Shown: positions 22,501 to 34,374, counted from the first letter of the stretch. The stretch: DNA of 64,000 nucleotides from Aplysia californica (GCF_000002075.1 NW_004797568.1:154047-218046); one strand, 5' to 3'. Numbers and translations are program-made. Notes: a model not told the origin generated them from the sequence alone.

Positions 22501-25500
22501 CAAGTCATTTTTGTTAAAATGACTTGCTCAAACTTACTGATGTATGATTGTGTTTGAGGTTAATGATTTTTAAATGTTGTCAAAGGGTCATCAAATTTTT
22601 ATAGATTGATTTATTTTATGTCCTCAGACCCTGACATATTTATCCAAGAAGGAAATTCTTCAGTGAGTATATACCTTCTCTGAGTCCTTATAAATATTTT
22701 TTTCTCTGTTACAAGTCCTTAAACTGAAGGTACAAATGGCCTTCAGCGTGCACTGAGAAAGTAAGTAGTTAGGGGTAACTGTTCTTTAATCATACATTTA
22801 TATAAAAGGGAAATCACATGCTGGATGTACGGTACATTGATTGAGATAGTTGAATGCTGCAATTACTGTTTTTGTTGGAGGGGTTTTGTTCTTTCATTTC
22901 TGACTCTTTGGGAGTGTAATCGGAGTGGGAGGGATTAGTTTGATGTCTCTATCAGGCATAAGTTAGCCATGAAGTAAAGAGTAAATAATTGTCTTTTCAG
23001 TGGAAAGAAAAGAAGTAAAATTTGCAATAGTAATGGTTGTATTTTTTAGTATTGAGCTTCTTATTCTTGTTTTTTTTCAACCTGTTTTTATGCCCCTTGT
23101 GTTTATTCCTTTGTGTGATAGTGTTGAAAGTAAACAATGTTATACCTGTGCCCAAAGAGGCTTTCCTCTTTCAATTTTTACTGGTGTCAATTTATAGCTT
23201 TTTAATATTTGAAGCAGTATCATAACACTACATGCGTGTTACTGAAAGTGAAAGCAATTTTTTTTACAGCAATAACCTTTCTTTCTCTTTACAGTGTTCA
23301 CAAACGGTTCAAAGCTATATCCCCAGGACTGGTGGAGGCTGACAAAAATGCAAAACTTCCATTCACAAAAATAAGGGAATTGCCAGAACTGAAGGTGTGT
23401 GTGGTTTATATTTGTATAATGTTGTAGTTAATCATTTTTGTGTGTTTTGTTTACTCCTCTGAATTTTGTGTTTCCAAGAAATACAATGTAGTAATATCTC
23501 GGACAAAATAATGAGACTGGCTGAATATTTCAATGGGTTTTTTTTTTTTTTTTTTGGGGGGGGGGGGGGGGGGGTTTATATCTTAAAAAAAGAATTGAGA
23601 AGTTATAAAGTTTGAAAGTTTGGTTCTCAACACCTGCTGTGTCAAGACTTGGATATGGGGAAATCTTCAGATTGTGGTTAAATGCGGGCTTGCATAAGGT
23701 GTTGACCTGCTCAAAGTAAAAATGAAATATAGGTATTCTTAATTTCTAAAATCATGAAAGATTAGAATTTTGTAGAGGGTGCACTGAGGTAATTTGTGCA
23801 TCATTTCACCTTGAAACTTGAAAGAAGCCTGTGAGTGGGTCTTTCTGACCTCTTAATTGTGAAGTAAAAACATCAATTTCTTCTGTAAAATCTCCAAGTA
23901 ATAGACAAGTTAATATGCTTAGTATGTTGACTTCTTTCTTTTTTCTTTTTTTCTTGTTTCACTTTTTTTTCCCAGGTGAATCCTTTCAGAGACCAGATCT
24001 GTAAGGTTTTTTCGTCGTCAGGAGATGGCATGACATTTGAAGATTTTTTGGACATGATGTCTGTGTTCAGTGATGGGGCGCCGAAAAATGTGAAAGTCGA
24101 GTATGCTTTCCGTGTGTATGGTAAGCTTCTACCTACATTTTAAAATTTAACTCACTTACTACTGGGCCCTTTCTCCAGTCACAAGCGTTGAAGACTGGCG
24201 TTTTTCGGAGTATTTCGATAAATCGCCACAACTCTCAGAATTACCATATTGTAATTATTGTTTGATACAGTAAAGTAACATTCAAGCTTAATCTAACACA
24301 AAAAACTAAAGTTGTCCAAGTCGAATACTTTAATTTATATGATTTTAAAAAAATTGGCATGAATTTGATTTTCCGAAAAATTTCCAGAGATGTGACAGGT
24401 AGAATGAAATTCACAACAACAAAAATAAAAGTTCAAAATGTTGTATTTTGATTTGTATGCATGTGTGAGTGTTTGGTGAAAGTATACAAGCTGGCCTGTA
24501 CGTTGATTCAGACCCATGCACTGAATTACATAAGACAGATGTACGGCACGACGTTGTGATTTCGTTGCGCGAACAACACCACCAGTACTAGTGCTAGATC
24601 TAGCCCTAAAACTATGACTCGGGCCGTGTTCGGGTACATGTCCAGGATCCTAACTATCAGACACATCATATTCTGAGACACTAGAACTAGTACAGAAGTA
24701 TCGAAAACGGCGAAATTATGTGATTCTTGTTCATGCAACTTCTTCGACCGTTACTACGATGCGACTGTCGGATTACTATCAGCTGTATAGAAAAAAACAA
24801 AGCGCGAATTCCAGTCAGTTCAACCCCAGTAGGGTCACTGTCCTTCACCTTCAATAACTTAAAAACTACGGGTCCCAGAGATACGAAACGAAGTCTAGGT
24901 AGCTCAGGCTTGGCCAAACAAGGGCATAAGGCGGGTCCCGCGATCCGTACGTGATTTGTAGAGCGAAACAAAAATTTCAAAGTTGGTCACGCAGGGCTTG
25001 TGGGAGCCGTCGCGAGCGTCGCGGCGGGGGTCACGCTACTGTTGTGTGAACCGTCTGAAGTGAGTTAATGCATTTTCAGAAGGGATTATCTATAAAATAA
25101 CTAGACACAGGGTTGGTGATTTTTTTGATTTTTTAAAAATAAAAATTTTTAAAATCGATTTTTAAAATTTTTATCAGATTTTTAAAATTTAAATCGGATT
25201 TACACATTTTTTTTTATTAAAAAAAATTTTTTTTTATTAAAAAAAAATGTCGACTCAGTTTGGGATTTTTGGTGGCTAAAAGTATGTTCTTTTAGTGCAA
25301 ATTGCATTGTCCTTATTTTAACTAATAATTAATTTAAGCAACTGCAAAAGAAAGCCTTAATCTGCTATATCAGTGAATTATGGCTACAGACAAAAAAATG
25401 AAGAAAATGTCAGTCTAAAAGGAGGGGGGGGGGGGGTAATTAAGCATAGATAAACTTTTGCATTTTATTTCAGTGTGTGTGTGTGTGTGTGCGCGCGCTT

Positions 25501-28500
25501 GTGTTTGTCTAAAAAGAAAAAGAAAATGCTGATTTCAATTATGAAAAAAAAAAAATTGAATACTATATTATTTTACAATGACAGGGGGGAAAGCAGACTT
25601 TTAAGCATGATTATATTAGTCTACTAAACCTTATATCTGTTTTATAAAACCATGAAAGGAATTTTGAATGTTTAAAGATGTAAAAACAGAGTACATTTTT
25701 AAAAAAAAAGTGATTTAAATCACTGAGTTTTATTTTTAAAATCAAGTTGATTTAAATATAAAAAAATCAACTGATTTAAATCAACCCAACCCTGACTAGA
25801 CATTGTTCATTCTTGCACTGAATAGATAATAATTTATTATGCTTTAGCCTTTCCTCGTTTTGATATAAAATTGTTCTCCACATTGTACTTTTTGAACCTC
25901 TCTGTGTGTGGTGTAGATCTACCTTCAAAACAAATAATTGTTTGTTTCTTGTCATGGACTTTTAACTCACATGAAGGCACAAAAGCATTACTTTGGAAGC
26001 AACATCTAATCGCAGTTTCAGTCAGTGTTATCCTTAATGTCATAATTGTTCTTCTGTTTTTTGTAGGTACCGGTGCCCGTAATTTTAGAAGTTATTACTT
26101 ATACAGTACTTGTGGCCTCATGAATAAAGTATAAAAATAAAAGCGAGCACTGCTTAATGCCATGTTTTTGTCACATTACCTACTTTTAATCTTAACGACA
26201 TATTTTGTGTTTATAAAGGTAGGCCTACTTTTCTTAAATCATAAATGGATGCTTTTTCTACAAAATACGTGTACATGTTTGGAAAGGCTAAGAAAAAGTG
26301 GACAAGGCAGGGCTACAAAATTTTACATAGAATCTTCCAGTTTCAAGTGTACTGATAATTTTGTGGTAAAATTATATGATTTGTCATTTTGAGTTTTTCA
26401 TCCTTGTTGCAAAGAGGACAAACTAGTCTGTGTATGGGAAAGGATTTTTCTGTGTAAATTGAAATAAAATTGACATGCATTGACTTTCTCTTTCTGCGGC
26501 AGATTTTGATGGAGATGACCTAATCTCTGATGAAGACCTGAAAAATGTGATTGAGTGCCTGACAGGGGCCAACAAACTCACCGAGGATGAGATGCAACAA
26601 CTGATCGACAATGTATGTTTATGTAGGCCTTTGGTGTTGTCAGTTGAGAAAGAGAGTATACATTATATAGTTATAGCTTGTTCACTTTTGTCTGTGTGCA
26701 TTAAAAAATTCTAGCTTATTTAACGATTTGCCAATGAGCTCCTAACTTTGCATGACATTCATGTGGGCCAGCAACCAAACAAATCACTTTTTAAAAATCT
26801 TGATTTAGTTTTAATACTTGCAATTTTGGCCCTATAAAGATATTTAATGATTGCAAAAATGCTTTTATAAGGCTCCCAATCGTAATCTTGTCTTCTCATC
26901 TAATAGATCTAGTCATAGCATCATGCCACTCATCCTGTGTCTACTGTTTAACCTAAATTAAAACATTGATTATAATTATTTTTTCATTTGGGGGAGGGGG
27001 GCTACAGCTAAAGGCTATCTCACTTTCATCTCACAAATTTTTCGTATTACATCTTTTCTTCATTCTGTGAAAATTTCATGAAGATTGGATTAAAAAATGG
27101 TGGAGTTATTCAAAAAAGCATAATAGAAAAATCACTTTTTGAAAAAACAGACGATAAAGAAAAATAAAAGAATGACTTTATATTATGAGGAAATGGTAGT
27201 GACAAACGTGCCTGAATGGGAAGAAATAAGGCTTTCGGGGGTTCTTATGCAATGAAATATTTGTAAGAGAGGCTGAAGAAGCTAAAAATGCCTACAACTT
27301 AAAATCCATTGTTTGAGCCGAATCGTGACTTTCGGGGTGTAGCCCCCCCCCCCCCCCCCCCCCCACCCTTAAGTAACATGAGGAAGTCCTATATTTTATT
27401 GATTTTTGTAAGTTGAATTTTATTACATAATATTGCGTATACTTTGACCCTTTCGTTACCAGGGGGTATGCATTCCTACTGTCGGCTCTTATTTTCTTGA
27501 CAGTTTAGACAGTCTAGATCCAGTCTACTCATGACTCTTTTGGACCCTGGTCTTCGATCATGGCAATTTTCTCCTCACACCTCCCATTCCATGCTTCCAC
27601 TTCATCTTACTCATAATTTCAAATAACTTGCACAATACTAGCAAATTTGGTACCGATATGTGCGTCTTTTATTCCCGAGTAATAATCCAAGCAGCACTTG
27701 TGTTGTCCTTAATCAATAAAGTGGAGGGGGTGGGTAGAAGAGTTGTATTCATTCATGTTTTCTTCCTATGCCTTTAAATCATATTTAAATACAATGTTAA
27801 CTAATCACAAACATTTTTTTAACCCTTTGTTGCCCTTAAACATGCCTGGTATGTCATGAACATGAGTAGTGTGTGGCGTACCATGTACGTCATGCAAGTT
27901 GGCAAAATTAAGAAATTGACTGTGTGCCTTCTACAGCTTGTGCAACACAAGAAGTAAATTACAGTAAAGGCATAGCATTGTGCCAACACAAGAAGTAAAT
28001 TACAGTAACGGCATATAGCATTGTGCCAACACAAGAAGTGAATTACAGTAAAGGCATATAGCATTGTGCCAACACAAGAAGTAAATTACAGTAACGGCAT
28101 ATAGCATTGTGCCAACACAAGAAGTGAATTACAGTAAAGGCATAGCATTGTGCCAACACAAGAAGTAAATTACAGTAAAGGCATAGCATTGTGCCAACAC
28201 AAGCACCAGAATATGCGCATACAAAGTTACCTACTGGCTTTGGATTTTCATGTGGTTGTGTCCTATCTTTGTATGTATCCTGTATTATTATGTATCCTAT
28301 TTTTCCTTTCAGATAATGGAAGAGGCTGATCTGGATGATGACAAAACACTGTCCTTCGCAGAGTTTGAACATGTCATTTCAAAAGCCCCTGACTTTGTGA
28401 AGTGAGTATTTTTATCAGTTCTGAACGTGAAGAAATGCACAAAGAGAGGTTGGCAGTACAGGAAATAAAAATTATGTCACATATTTTATTCTTCTTTTTG

Positions 28501-29345
28501 TGCCAAATTGTAAAAAGACATAAGCGATCATGGTTTTCCTCTTATTTTTCTGCTCAGATTCTTTCAAATATAAACAAAAAATGTTATCCTTATTGGCTAC
28601 TTCATTTCCTTTGTAATTATAAGCTTTTTAATTACAGTGGATCGGCTTAATCAAAATCTACTGAACCGCCAGAATTTCTGCGGCGTGGCCCAGTTTTCAG
28701 TTTAGAGAGGATTGTTCAAAAAGCGACATTTGTCCACACCATATGTTGAGAATGTCATGCTTGAGGAAAAAATTTCACTTCTTGAAAGTTTTTTTTGGTC
28801 TCATCTACCTTTTTCAGTAACTGCAATTTGAATTACAGGCTGTACACATTGGGCTTTCTCTTCGACATATTGTCGGCTTGCTTAATCTGCTGAATAGTCA
28901 TACAGAACAATTGTATAAGTAGATAGAGAGAAATGAGAAAGAAAGCCCAATGCCAGTGAAATCATGAAACAAACCACGTGCCGTCACATGGTCATGTGCA
29001 GGGCCTATGTGAACTACAGAGACAACAGGCCATGTCCAACCAAAGGTCGTGCAACAGAAGTACAGTTGCTATCCTTGCGTCGCAAGGCCAGTGCACACCA
29101 TGTAGGCCTATTGATGTGTGTAATAAATCTAGGCAAACAGTACACTAGCGATACCCCTCTCTGGCCAGCAGTCGACACATTTGCGGCATCTGTGTGTGTG
29201 TGTTCAGTTTTTAGTTTGATTTTAGGTGAGTGGAGCTAAGGAGCTTTTCCTGCCTATTGCCCACTGCTTTGTATCATGTTGTAACATGACTCTGGTGACC
29301 ATGTTCTCTCTTTCTCTTTTCAGTTCTTTCCGCATCCGCATGTGA
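19513..29345 (+). CDS. CIB1: Calcium and integrin-binding protein 1-like, complete, 7 exons, 183 aa
   Basis: Exons 19513-19563, 22628-22662, 23295-23394, 23976-24120, 26503-26612, 28313-28401, 29324-29345 join in frame (552 nt with stop), all with GT/AG introns. The N-terminus MGGSQS fits the N-myristoylation consensus MGxxxS and matches the start of vertebrate CIB1. Two C-terminal EF-hand loops are intact: [12 protein letters not shown] (residues 111-122; Asp at position 12, as in CIB1) and [12 protein letters not shown] (153-164). Family hallmarks are present ([35 protein letters not shown]) and it ends SFRIRM. Length matches the family (187-191). In animals CIB1 is a small Ca2+/Mg2+-binding regulator of integrin tails and kinases at membranes. 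CIB1 is favoured over CIB2/3/4, though the C-terminus also resembles CIB4. Position 6 of both loops lacks the usual Gly. Confidence 0.96.
19690..21736. mobile_element. Possible 2-kb element in CIB1 intron 1 bounded by TTATTCTCACCC repeats
   Basis: ATTATTCTCACCC at 19693-19705 is inverted relative to GGGTGAGAATAA copies at about 21653, 21685 and 21723-21735. The interior holds GATCTAGATCTAG palindromes (about 19951-19968) and the telomere-like tract. No clean target duplication found, so the boundaries are tentative. Confidence 0.35.
21156..21253. repeat. Interstitial telomere-type repeat (CCCTAA)n and degenerate CCCCTA units
   Basis: About nine CCCTAA units, one variant, run from 21156 to 21210, followed by CCCCTAC-type units to 21253. 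It is flanked by inverted sequences 21101-21126 and 21274-21299 (core TAACGAGCGACCAC and its complement). Inside CIB1 intron 1, so not a chromosome end. Confidence 0.9.
21890..22200 (+). mobile_element. SINE family B, long form, body only
   Basis: Contains CAGCCACACCCCTGATCTTA, GTTAAAGATCCCTTGGTGG and AAGAGTAGGCTTTGGCCACC in the same order as the complement of 6100-6440. The family tail is absent. Confidence 0.65.
22628..22662 (+). CDS. CIB1: CIB1 exon 2 (35 nt)
   Basis: Short exon [11 protein letters not shown] plus two bases, acceptor TCCTCAG, donor GTGAGT. It aligns with the LTFLTKQEIL region of vertebrate CIB1 and leads in frame into exon 3. Confidence 0.92.
23295..23394 (+). CDS. CIB1: CIB1 exon 3
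   Basis: Acceptor CTCTTTACAG, donor GTGTGT. Encodes [12 protein letters not shown] through [13 protein letters not shown], the degenerate first EF-hand region. Confidence 0.93.
23538..23574. repeat. T(18)G(19) homopolymer pair
   Basis: Eighteen T directly followed by nineteen G in CIB1 intron 3. Confidence 0.95.
23976..24120 (+). CDS. CIB1: CIB1 exon 4
   Basis: Acceptor CCCAG, donor GTAAGC. Encodes [12 protein letters not shown] and [13 protein letters not shown] through YAFRVY; a TTAA-flanked transposon begins about 27 bp past its donor. Confidence 0.95.
24147..25068. mobile_element. TTAA-flanked element, about 0.9 kb
   Basis: Both ends are TTAA with an inverted CTCACTT start (TTAACTCACTTACTAC; right end GAAGTGAGTTAA). 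The TTAA duplication suggests piggyBac or Kolobok-type. No transposase ORF. Lies in CIB1 intron 4, separated from a hAT element by 39 bp. Confidence 0.55.
25108..25794. mobile_element. Non-autonomous hAT element, 687 bp, 8-bp target duplication
   Basis: Ends CAGGGTTGGTGATTTTTT and its inverted counterpart (AATCAACCCAACCCTG). Perfect duplication ACTAGACA at 25100-25107 and 25795-25802. Subterminal GATTTAAATC repeats. Interior contains G(12) and GT/GC runs. No ORF. Confidence 0.92.
26503..26612 (+). CDS. CIB1: CIB1 exon 5 with EF-hand 3
   Basis: Encodes the [12 protein letters not shown] loop and VIECLTG...MQQLIDN. Donor GTATGT. Confidence 0.95.
27343..27364. repeat. C(22) homopolymer
   Basis: Twenty-two consecutive C in CIB1 intron 5. 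Confidence 0.95.
27943..28204. repeat. Minisatellite, about 42-bp unit, six copies
   Basis: Unit contains CACAAGAAGTAAATTACAGT and GGCATAGCATTGTGCCAA. Copies alternate between two variants (AAATTACAGTAA/GAATTACAGTAA; GGCATAGC/GGCATATAGC). Ends about 110 bp before CIB1 exon 6. Confidence 0.93.
28313..28401 (+). CDS. CIB1: CIB1 exon 6 with EF-hand 4
   Basis: Acceptor TTTCCTTTCAG, donor GTGAGT. Encodes [18 protein letters not shown] and [11 protein letters not shown]. Confidence 0.95.
29324..29345 (+). CDS. CIB1: CIB1 exon 7 (last coding exon)
   Basis: Acceptor TCTCTTTTCAG. Encodes SFRIRM and stop TGA at 29343-29345, the conserved tail that folds back on the EF-hands in family structures. Confidence 0.93.
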
Positions 29346-30103
29346 GCATGTAAGAAACTGAGACATCAAGGCAACTGTCCAGTGCAGCAAACGACACCAA
29401 AATCCTATTTTTTATAAAAAATTTATTTATATTGATTGATAATTCCTGTTGTACTGCTATATTTTACACCATGGTCGTGTGTTGATGTTTGTAATCTTTT
29501 TTTCTTGTTCGCTCTTGAACTTGGACTGATGATTACTTTGATGAGGAATGCTGAAAAAATATTAGTCTATTGGCTGTGAATTTACAATTGTCTCAGCACA
29601 TATTTTAATGTACTGTTTAATCTGAATGAAGTGAATGGCATTCTATTTGGTCATCAGGCCGTCAACTGGCCAACTGGTTTGGAAAAAGGCAAAAAAAGAG
29701 ATGCGGTGTTTTACTAGAACCACAGCAGAACATAGACAAATATATGGAAGTGGGAGGTGATTATAATTGATTGCCTTTGTGAGGGCTCTTCAGTCTCAGT
29801 GATTAACTCTGTCCTAAAGTGAGGTTTGTACTTGCCACTGTTTTTAATCTTCACACTTACTTGACTTACACTGGTGGGCTGGTTAATTGAAGTCCCTCTA
29901 ATTTTATTGCCTTAACCGTTGTTCTTGTTCTCTGCTCTTGTATTGATACGGAACTGATTTACAATTGATCTGAAAAGTTTGTACATGATATATATAAACA
30001 CTTGTTAACTTTCAGTAAAGGTTATGACATCTTATCTGTTGTTATTCTTACTTTCTCTCTTGTAAAAGTAACACAAAAGAAAACCAGGAAGAAACAGTGC
30101 GTT
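29346..30103 (+). other. CIB1: Probable CIB1 3' untranslated region
   Basis: No coding signal and no repeat recognised. No AATAAA occurs here. The nearest candidates are AGTAAA at 30014-30019 and AATAAA at 30502-30507, the latter beyond a SINE. Confidence 0.45.
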
Positions 30104-30449
30104 ATGTCGGTGGCCTAGTGGTTAGGCTCTCGGACTCGCAACCGTAAGGTCGTGGGTTCGAATCCCGCCAGGGGCCCGACGTTGTGTCCTTGGGAAAGGC
30201 ACTTTACACGATTTTTCCTCACTTCACCCAGGTGGGAATGGGTACCCGGCTATAGACAGCGAAAGATCTTGTCAGTTTGTTAGTGTTTGAGCGCTTAATC
30301 AGCTGCTTGCGCTGTATGCTTCCCTGGAAGCTGAGAATGTTTCGGAGTGTTCTATGGTCTGCTGGGGTAATAATATAGTGTAAAGCGCATAGAGCCTGCT
30401 GTTGAGCGGGGATATGCGCTATACAAATGCTATTTATTATTATTATTAT
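30104..30449 (+). mobile_element. tRNA-headed SINE family A, full length
   Basis: Head with box A TGGCCTAGTGGTTAGG and box B GGGTTCGAATCCC, then GACGTTGTGTCCTTGGGAAA, GGTACCCGGCTATAGACAGC and a GTTTCGGAGTGTTCTATGG core. It ends GCGCATAGAGCCTGCTGTTG, then GGGATATGCGCTATACAAAT and (ATT)n. Not a functional tRNA gene: no matching acceptor stem, and it runs into the SINE body. Confidence 0.93.
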
Positions 30450-32290
30450 GGTGGTCTAATTTCCTTATCAGAAAACTGCCAGAATTTGTTATGTGAATTG
30501 CAATAAAAGACGTTAAACTTGGACCATACAATTACATAGTCCTATTTTTATTGGAAAATCAGCCTTTTCAGAATAGGAGAACTAGCTAGTAGGCAAAAAA
30601 TGTGCATTTCGTTATATATAGGACTGAGGTTTTGGGCCCTTGGGGAGAGTGTTTTTCTGAGCAAATAGAAATTTAACGAGATGATAAGGCCTTCTAAATT
30701 TGTTATTTTAAGTTTGTGTGTGAGTTTTCATGAATAGCTAACCCTCCTAATGTCGACGGCAGATTGATCAGATAAATTGTTTTGTTTTGTGCCATCACAG
30801 CTGAGTTAATTGGCCGTAATTTGAGTCGCTTTTTTGGTTTGTTTATCCCTTTAAAAAAAAAAATTACCTAACATTTCAACCCCTTCACAAATGAGTTCCA
30901 CTTCCTATAAAATTACATTCTTCTTCCTAAAAATGTGTAGGTTTTTATTGCCCTTATTGCTTGGATTACCTGTTCTCAAGTTTTTTCCCACATAATATGA
31001 TGAAATCACACAATTTCCCCTAATGCTGATACTACAGGTTATAATTTGTCAGCGGCACTTGGAGGGTTAAAGTCGTCACAATCACAATGACCATTGTGAA
31101 ATTGTTTTCCATTGTTGAGAGACTGTTGTGACAACCTGCGTTTACAAAATACAGCATTTCCAGTGTTACCACATATATTTTTCAATGTAATATTATTGTT
31201 GACATGTGGGTCACTTTTTTCCCCGGCACATCAGACTCAAGTAGCTTCAAGTGCTGAGATGTAATCAAAATGGTGACCAGACCACAGCTGGTGGGCCATT
31301 TCTTGTTACACGGATTATGTTTTTCTTTGCAAATAATCTTTACATTATTACTTACAAGTACAACTGTGTTATCTGGTGAATATAATGTTACTCTGTGTTT
31401 TCCTTGTATAGCTGCTGCGTGTGAACACTATCTTTTTGACTTCATAAGTATCTGTCTTCTGTTTATCAAGTTAGATTGAAAGCTGATGCACTGAATATGA
31501 TGGCATTTTTGTAGAAAGTAAAGGGAGCTGGAGAAAGAAGCAAATCCAGGAGAGTAGGGTTTGTATTGCCCTCCCTAATGAGTGTGTGGAAATGCGGGTT
31601 TTGTTTGCAGAGGGCACTGAAATTATATTAGCTTGAGAGAATGGCAAAAGGGAATATATACTTTTTGGCATTGGGTTTACCTGGAATTTGTTTGTATTTG
31701 ACAGGCATGAAACTGCGCTGATGTCTTTCCTGTGGCCTTTTCTACATGATGCCTTATTATTGGCGGTTTGTGTGAGATTATGTTGTTATGGTTCGAGAGC
31801 TGTTCTGATGGGTTTTTTATGCTATTTATTTCTTTTGTTTCATGAGATTGGTTTGCTTGTTTTTTGTTTTTTGTTTTTCTTTTGTTATAGGTGGGGGGGG
31901 GGGGGGGGGTTTTTTTTTTTTCTTCTTTTTTTTTTTCTTTTTTTTTTTTTTTTTTCAATTTTTGTGCATGGGGGGGGGGTGTTTGTTGTGATTCACTCAT
32001 CATATTCATTTCTAGATGTATACTTCGTAAAACTTATTACTTATTGTCTTTAATCACATGTGCATTAAGTAATGAGTGTGTAGTTATCTTGGTTTGATTT
32101 TGATTGCATTTCTTGTCAAAGATGGGTTTTTTTTCTTTGAATTGATGTGTGGTACTCTATAAACTACAGAAGGAAATTATGTTTACACACTGCTGGTAGA
32201 GATGTTGAAAGCTCATTTCCCCACCAACATTACCTGTGTTTTGTTCACATGATACCCTCACTGTTCTCTCTTATTTGCGGAATAGGTGGC
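30450..32290. other. Intergenic stretch without recognisable gene
   Basis: AT-rich. It contains G- and T-homopolymer runs at 31892-31976, which create spurious ORFs on both strands. No repeat element recognised with confidence. Confidence 0.55.
30502..30507 (+). terminator. Candidate polyadenylation signal AATAAA for CIB1
   Basis: First AATAAA after the CIB1 stop, about 1.16 kb downstream. If used, the 3' UTR would include the family A SINE. Confidence 0.28.
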
Positions 32291-32504
32291 GTCGGTGGCC
32301 TAGTGGTTAGGCTCTCGGACTCGCAACTGTACTGTAAGGTCATGGGTTTGAATCCCGTCAGGGGCCCGACGTTGTGTCCTCGGGAAAGGCACTTTACACT
32401 TATTTTCCTCACTTCACCCTGGTGGGAATAGGTACCGGTACCCGGCTATAGACAGCGAAAGGGGATATGCACTATACAAAAGCTATTTATTATTATTATT
32501 ATTA
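32291..32504 (+). mobile_element. SINE family A, internally deleted copy
   Basis: Head and 5' body as in 30104-30449 (GTCGGTGGCCTAGTGGTTAG). After CGGCTATAGACAGCGAAAG it jumps directly to GGGATATGCACTATACAAAA and (ATT)n, so about 150 bp of core is missing. Confidence 0.88.
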
Positions 32505-32889
32505 GAGGCGTTCTTGAGTCTTAAGTTCTTTTCAGCGTGCATTTCTTGTTCTGAATTAAACAATTTTAAAAATAATTTTCAAATAAAATGGATTTTGACT
32601 CGTGGCCAAAGAAAAACTGGGATGTGAAAGGACTTCACTGATTCATTAATTTTAAAATGTAGTAAAAATTATTCTCATTTGACTTTTAGGGTAGGAGCCT
32701 GAGTGGTGGTACGAGTAATTTTCTTGAAATTTAGGTGGGGGTCTTAGAAAAGAGAGTTCTGTGAATGTGAACATATAGAGGTAGCCTCGTTATTGCTTGA
32801 TCATTGGCTCGTGGTCCTAATATGTTAGTATTATTTGTCACTATACTATTAGGCAATTACAATAGATCCGTGAAATGAGGTGAGTTAAC

Positions 32890-33040
32890 TGGTGGCTTTT
32901 AAGGACAAGCGGGCTAACCCAGATTTCGGGTGTTTCCAGAAATCTTGACCTACACCAAAAGTGGGCATTGCCTTACCTATAGTAGAAGTTTGGTTTCATA
33001 TTTTTTCGGGATTGCCCACTTGTCCTTAAAAGTGAACAAC
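32890..33040. mobile_element. Small foldback/MITE, about 150 bp
   Basis: CTTTTAAGGACAAGCGGGC (32896-32914) is inverted at 33013-33032 (GCCCACTTGTCCTTAAAAG), one mismatch. No duplication of the target identified. Confidence 0.6.
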
Positions 33041-33367
33041 TTGTCCTGGAGCCTGAGCTGGTTTGACCCTGTCTGATGTGATGTAAACTGCTCTTTCATA
33101 CCATTTTGAAATTTGTTGTGATTTACTTATTTTAATTGTAATAAAAATGTTCTTTTTTTTAAATAGAAAAAAAGGTTGTTAGTATCGTTTCTGTTTTGGA
33201 TGTTTCCTTTATTGGGTTGGTTTCTTTTTTTTTTTAAATGCAAGAGACAGCAGCAGTTCATACTCCGACACCCTGCACATCAATGGGAGCTGAACATTTT
33301 TCATGCTTTGTAAACAAACTCCCCATCGTCTATTAGTGTTCTGTTACTTCAATCAGTTTATGTTCCA

Positions 33368-33545
33368 GCCTGTGGGTGGTTGGCAGGTGCTCTGGTGTGG
33401 TTCTCGCTCTTACTGTCCTATCAAACATCTGTCGTCCCTCTTGTCCTCCTTTTCATTACATATTACTATCTAACAGCACCTCAAATCTTCAGCACTTATA
33501 TGACCTATTTGTGTTGCAAGTGCTGTAAAACTCTTACTAAATTCT
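33368..33545 (+). mobile_element. SINE family B, short form
   Basis: Plus strand GTGGGTGGTTGGCAGGTGCT, TCCTATCAAACATCTGTCGT, then TATGACCTATTTGTGTTGCA and GTAAAACTCTTACTAAA. Confidence 0.8.
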
Positions 33546-34374
33546 GTTCATCTGCACGTCATAAGTATGGCAGCTTGTCTCTATTATTATGGTACAGAAG
33601 AAAAAAGCTGAAGTGTTTATTTTCTTCAATTCGTTTATAACCGGATGTCCAAACTTTAACTTTAATGCTCACCTCTGCAAAACAGAAATTATTTCAGAAT
33701 TAAATGTCCATTGTCAACTCCAATTGGCCAGAATGACAGACACGTTGTTTTTACCAATTTTACCCCAAATTACATGCACCTTTCTGTCCAGTTCCCCAAA
33801 TCCATATTTTTATAATATTGGCTAAATTGGTCAGGTTGAAAAAAGACATGATGATGATGATGATGATAGCTTATTAAGTCCTTTCTTAATGAGAATTCAA
33901 TGCTTGAACTCTAAGGCACTTAACTTAAAGGCGCATTTTTCGAGTGCCATCACATTGCATTGTGTCACCGACAATTTTGGATCTAGAATCGGACTCACTT
34001 TAGGCTACAAATCCAAATTTTAAATAACAAATTCCTGTATCAATAATATACCGTTCATTTTCTGAATTCAAACTCTCTATCCCATCCACTATGATCCGCT
34101 TCCCAGATTTTTTCCAATGGGCAACTTATTGTAGATCCAGATCCAAAATTGTAGTTATAATATATAGGCCTACTGAAACAGAAACTTACGTGTCTAAATA
34201 TGACAGTGCAGGTTTAGTGAAAATCCATGAAATTAAGACTGGTTGATAAAGAGTTAATAAATAGGGAATCATTTTCTTATTCTTACAAATGTTTTTGGAC
34301 CATTATGTCAGAGATACCTGTTGTGAAAAAAAAAAATCTTTTTTTCAGACCCCATGGAAGATAAGTTCTAGTTG

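Noticed and set aside
27943-28204. CRISPR-like array
   Set aside because: Direct abutting repeats with no unique spacers, in an intron of an animal gene.
19513-29345. Calcineurin B or CHP family instead of CIB
   Set aside because: MGGSxS start, [14 protein letters not shown] and SFRIRM end are CIB features; only two functional loops are kept, as in CIB.
30106-30178. tRNA gene
   Set aside because: Box A and box B are present, but the sequence runs into a SINE body with (ATT)n tail and is repeated at 32291 and 5592; no closing acceptor stem.
31688-32097. Overlapping ORFs of 68-121 codons
   Set aside because: Made largely of G and T homopolymer translation (Gly, Phe, Leu).
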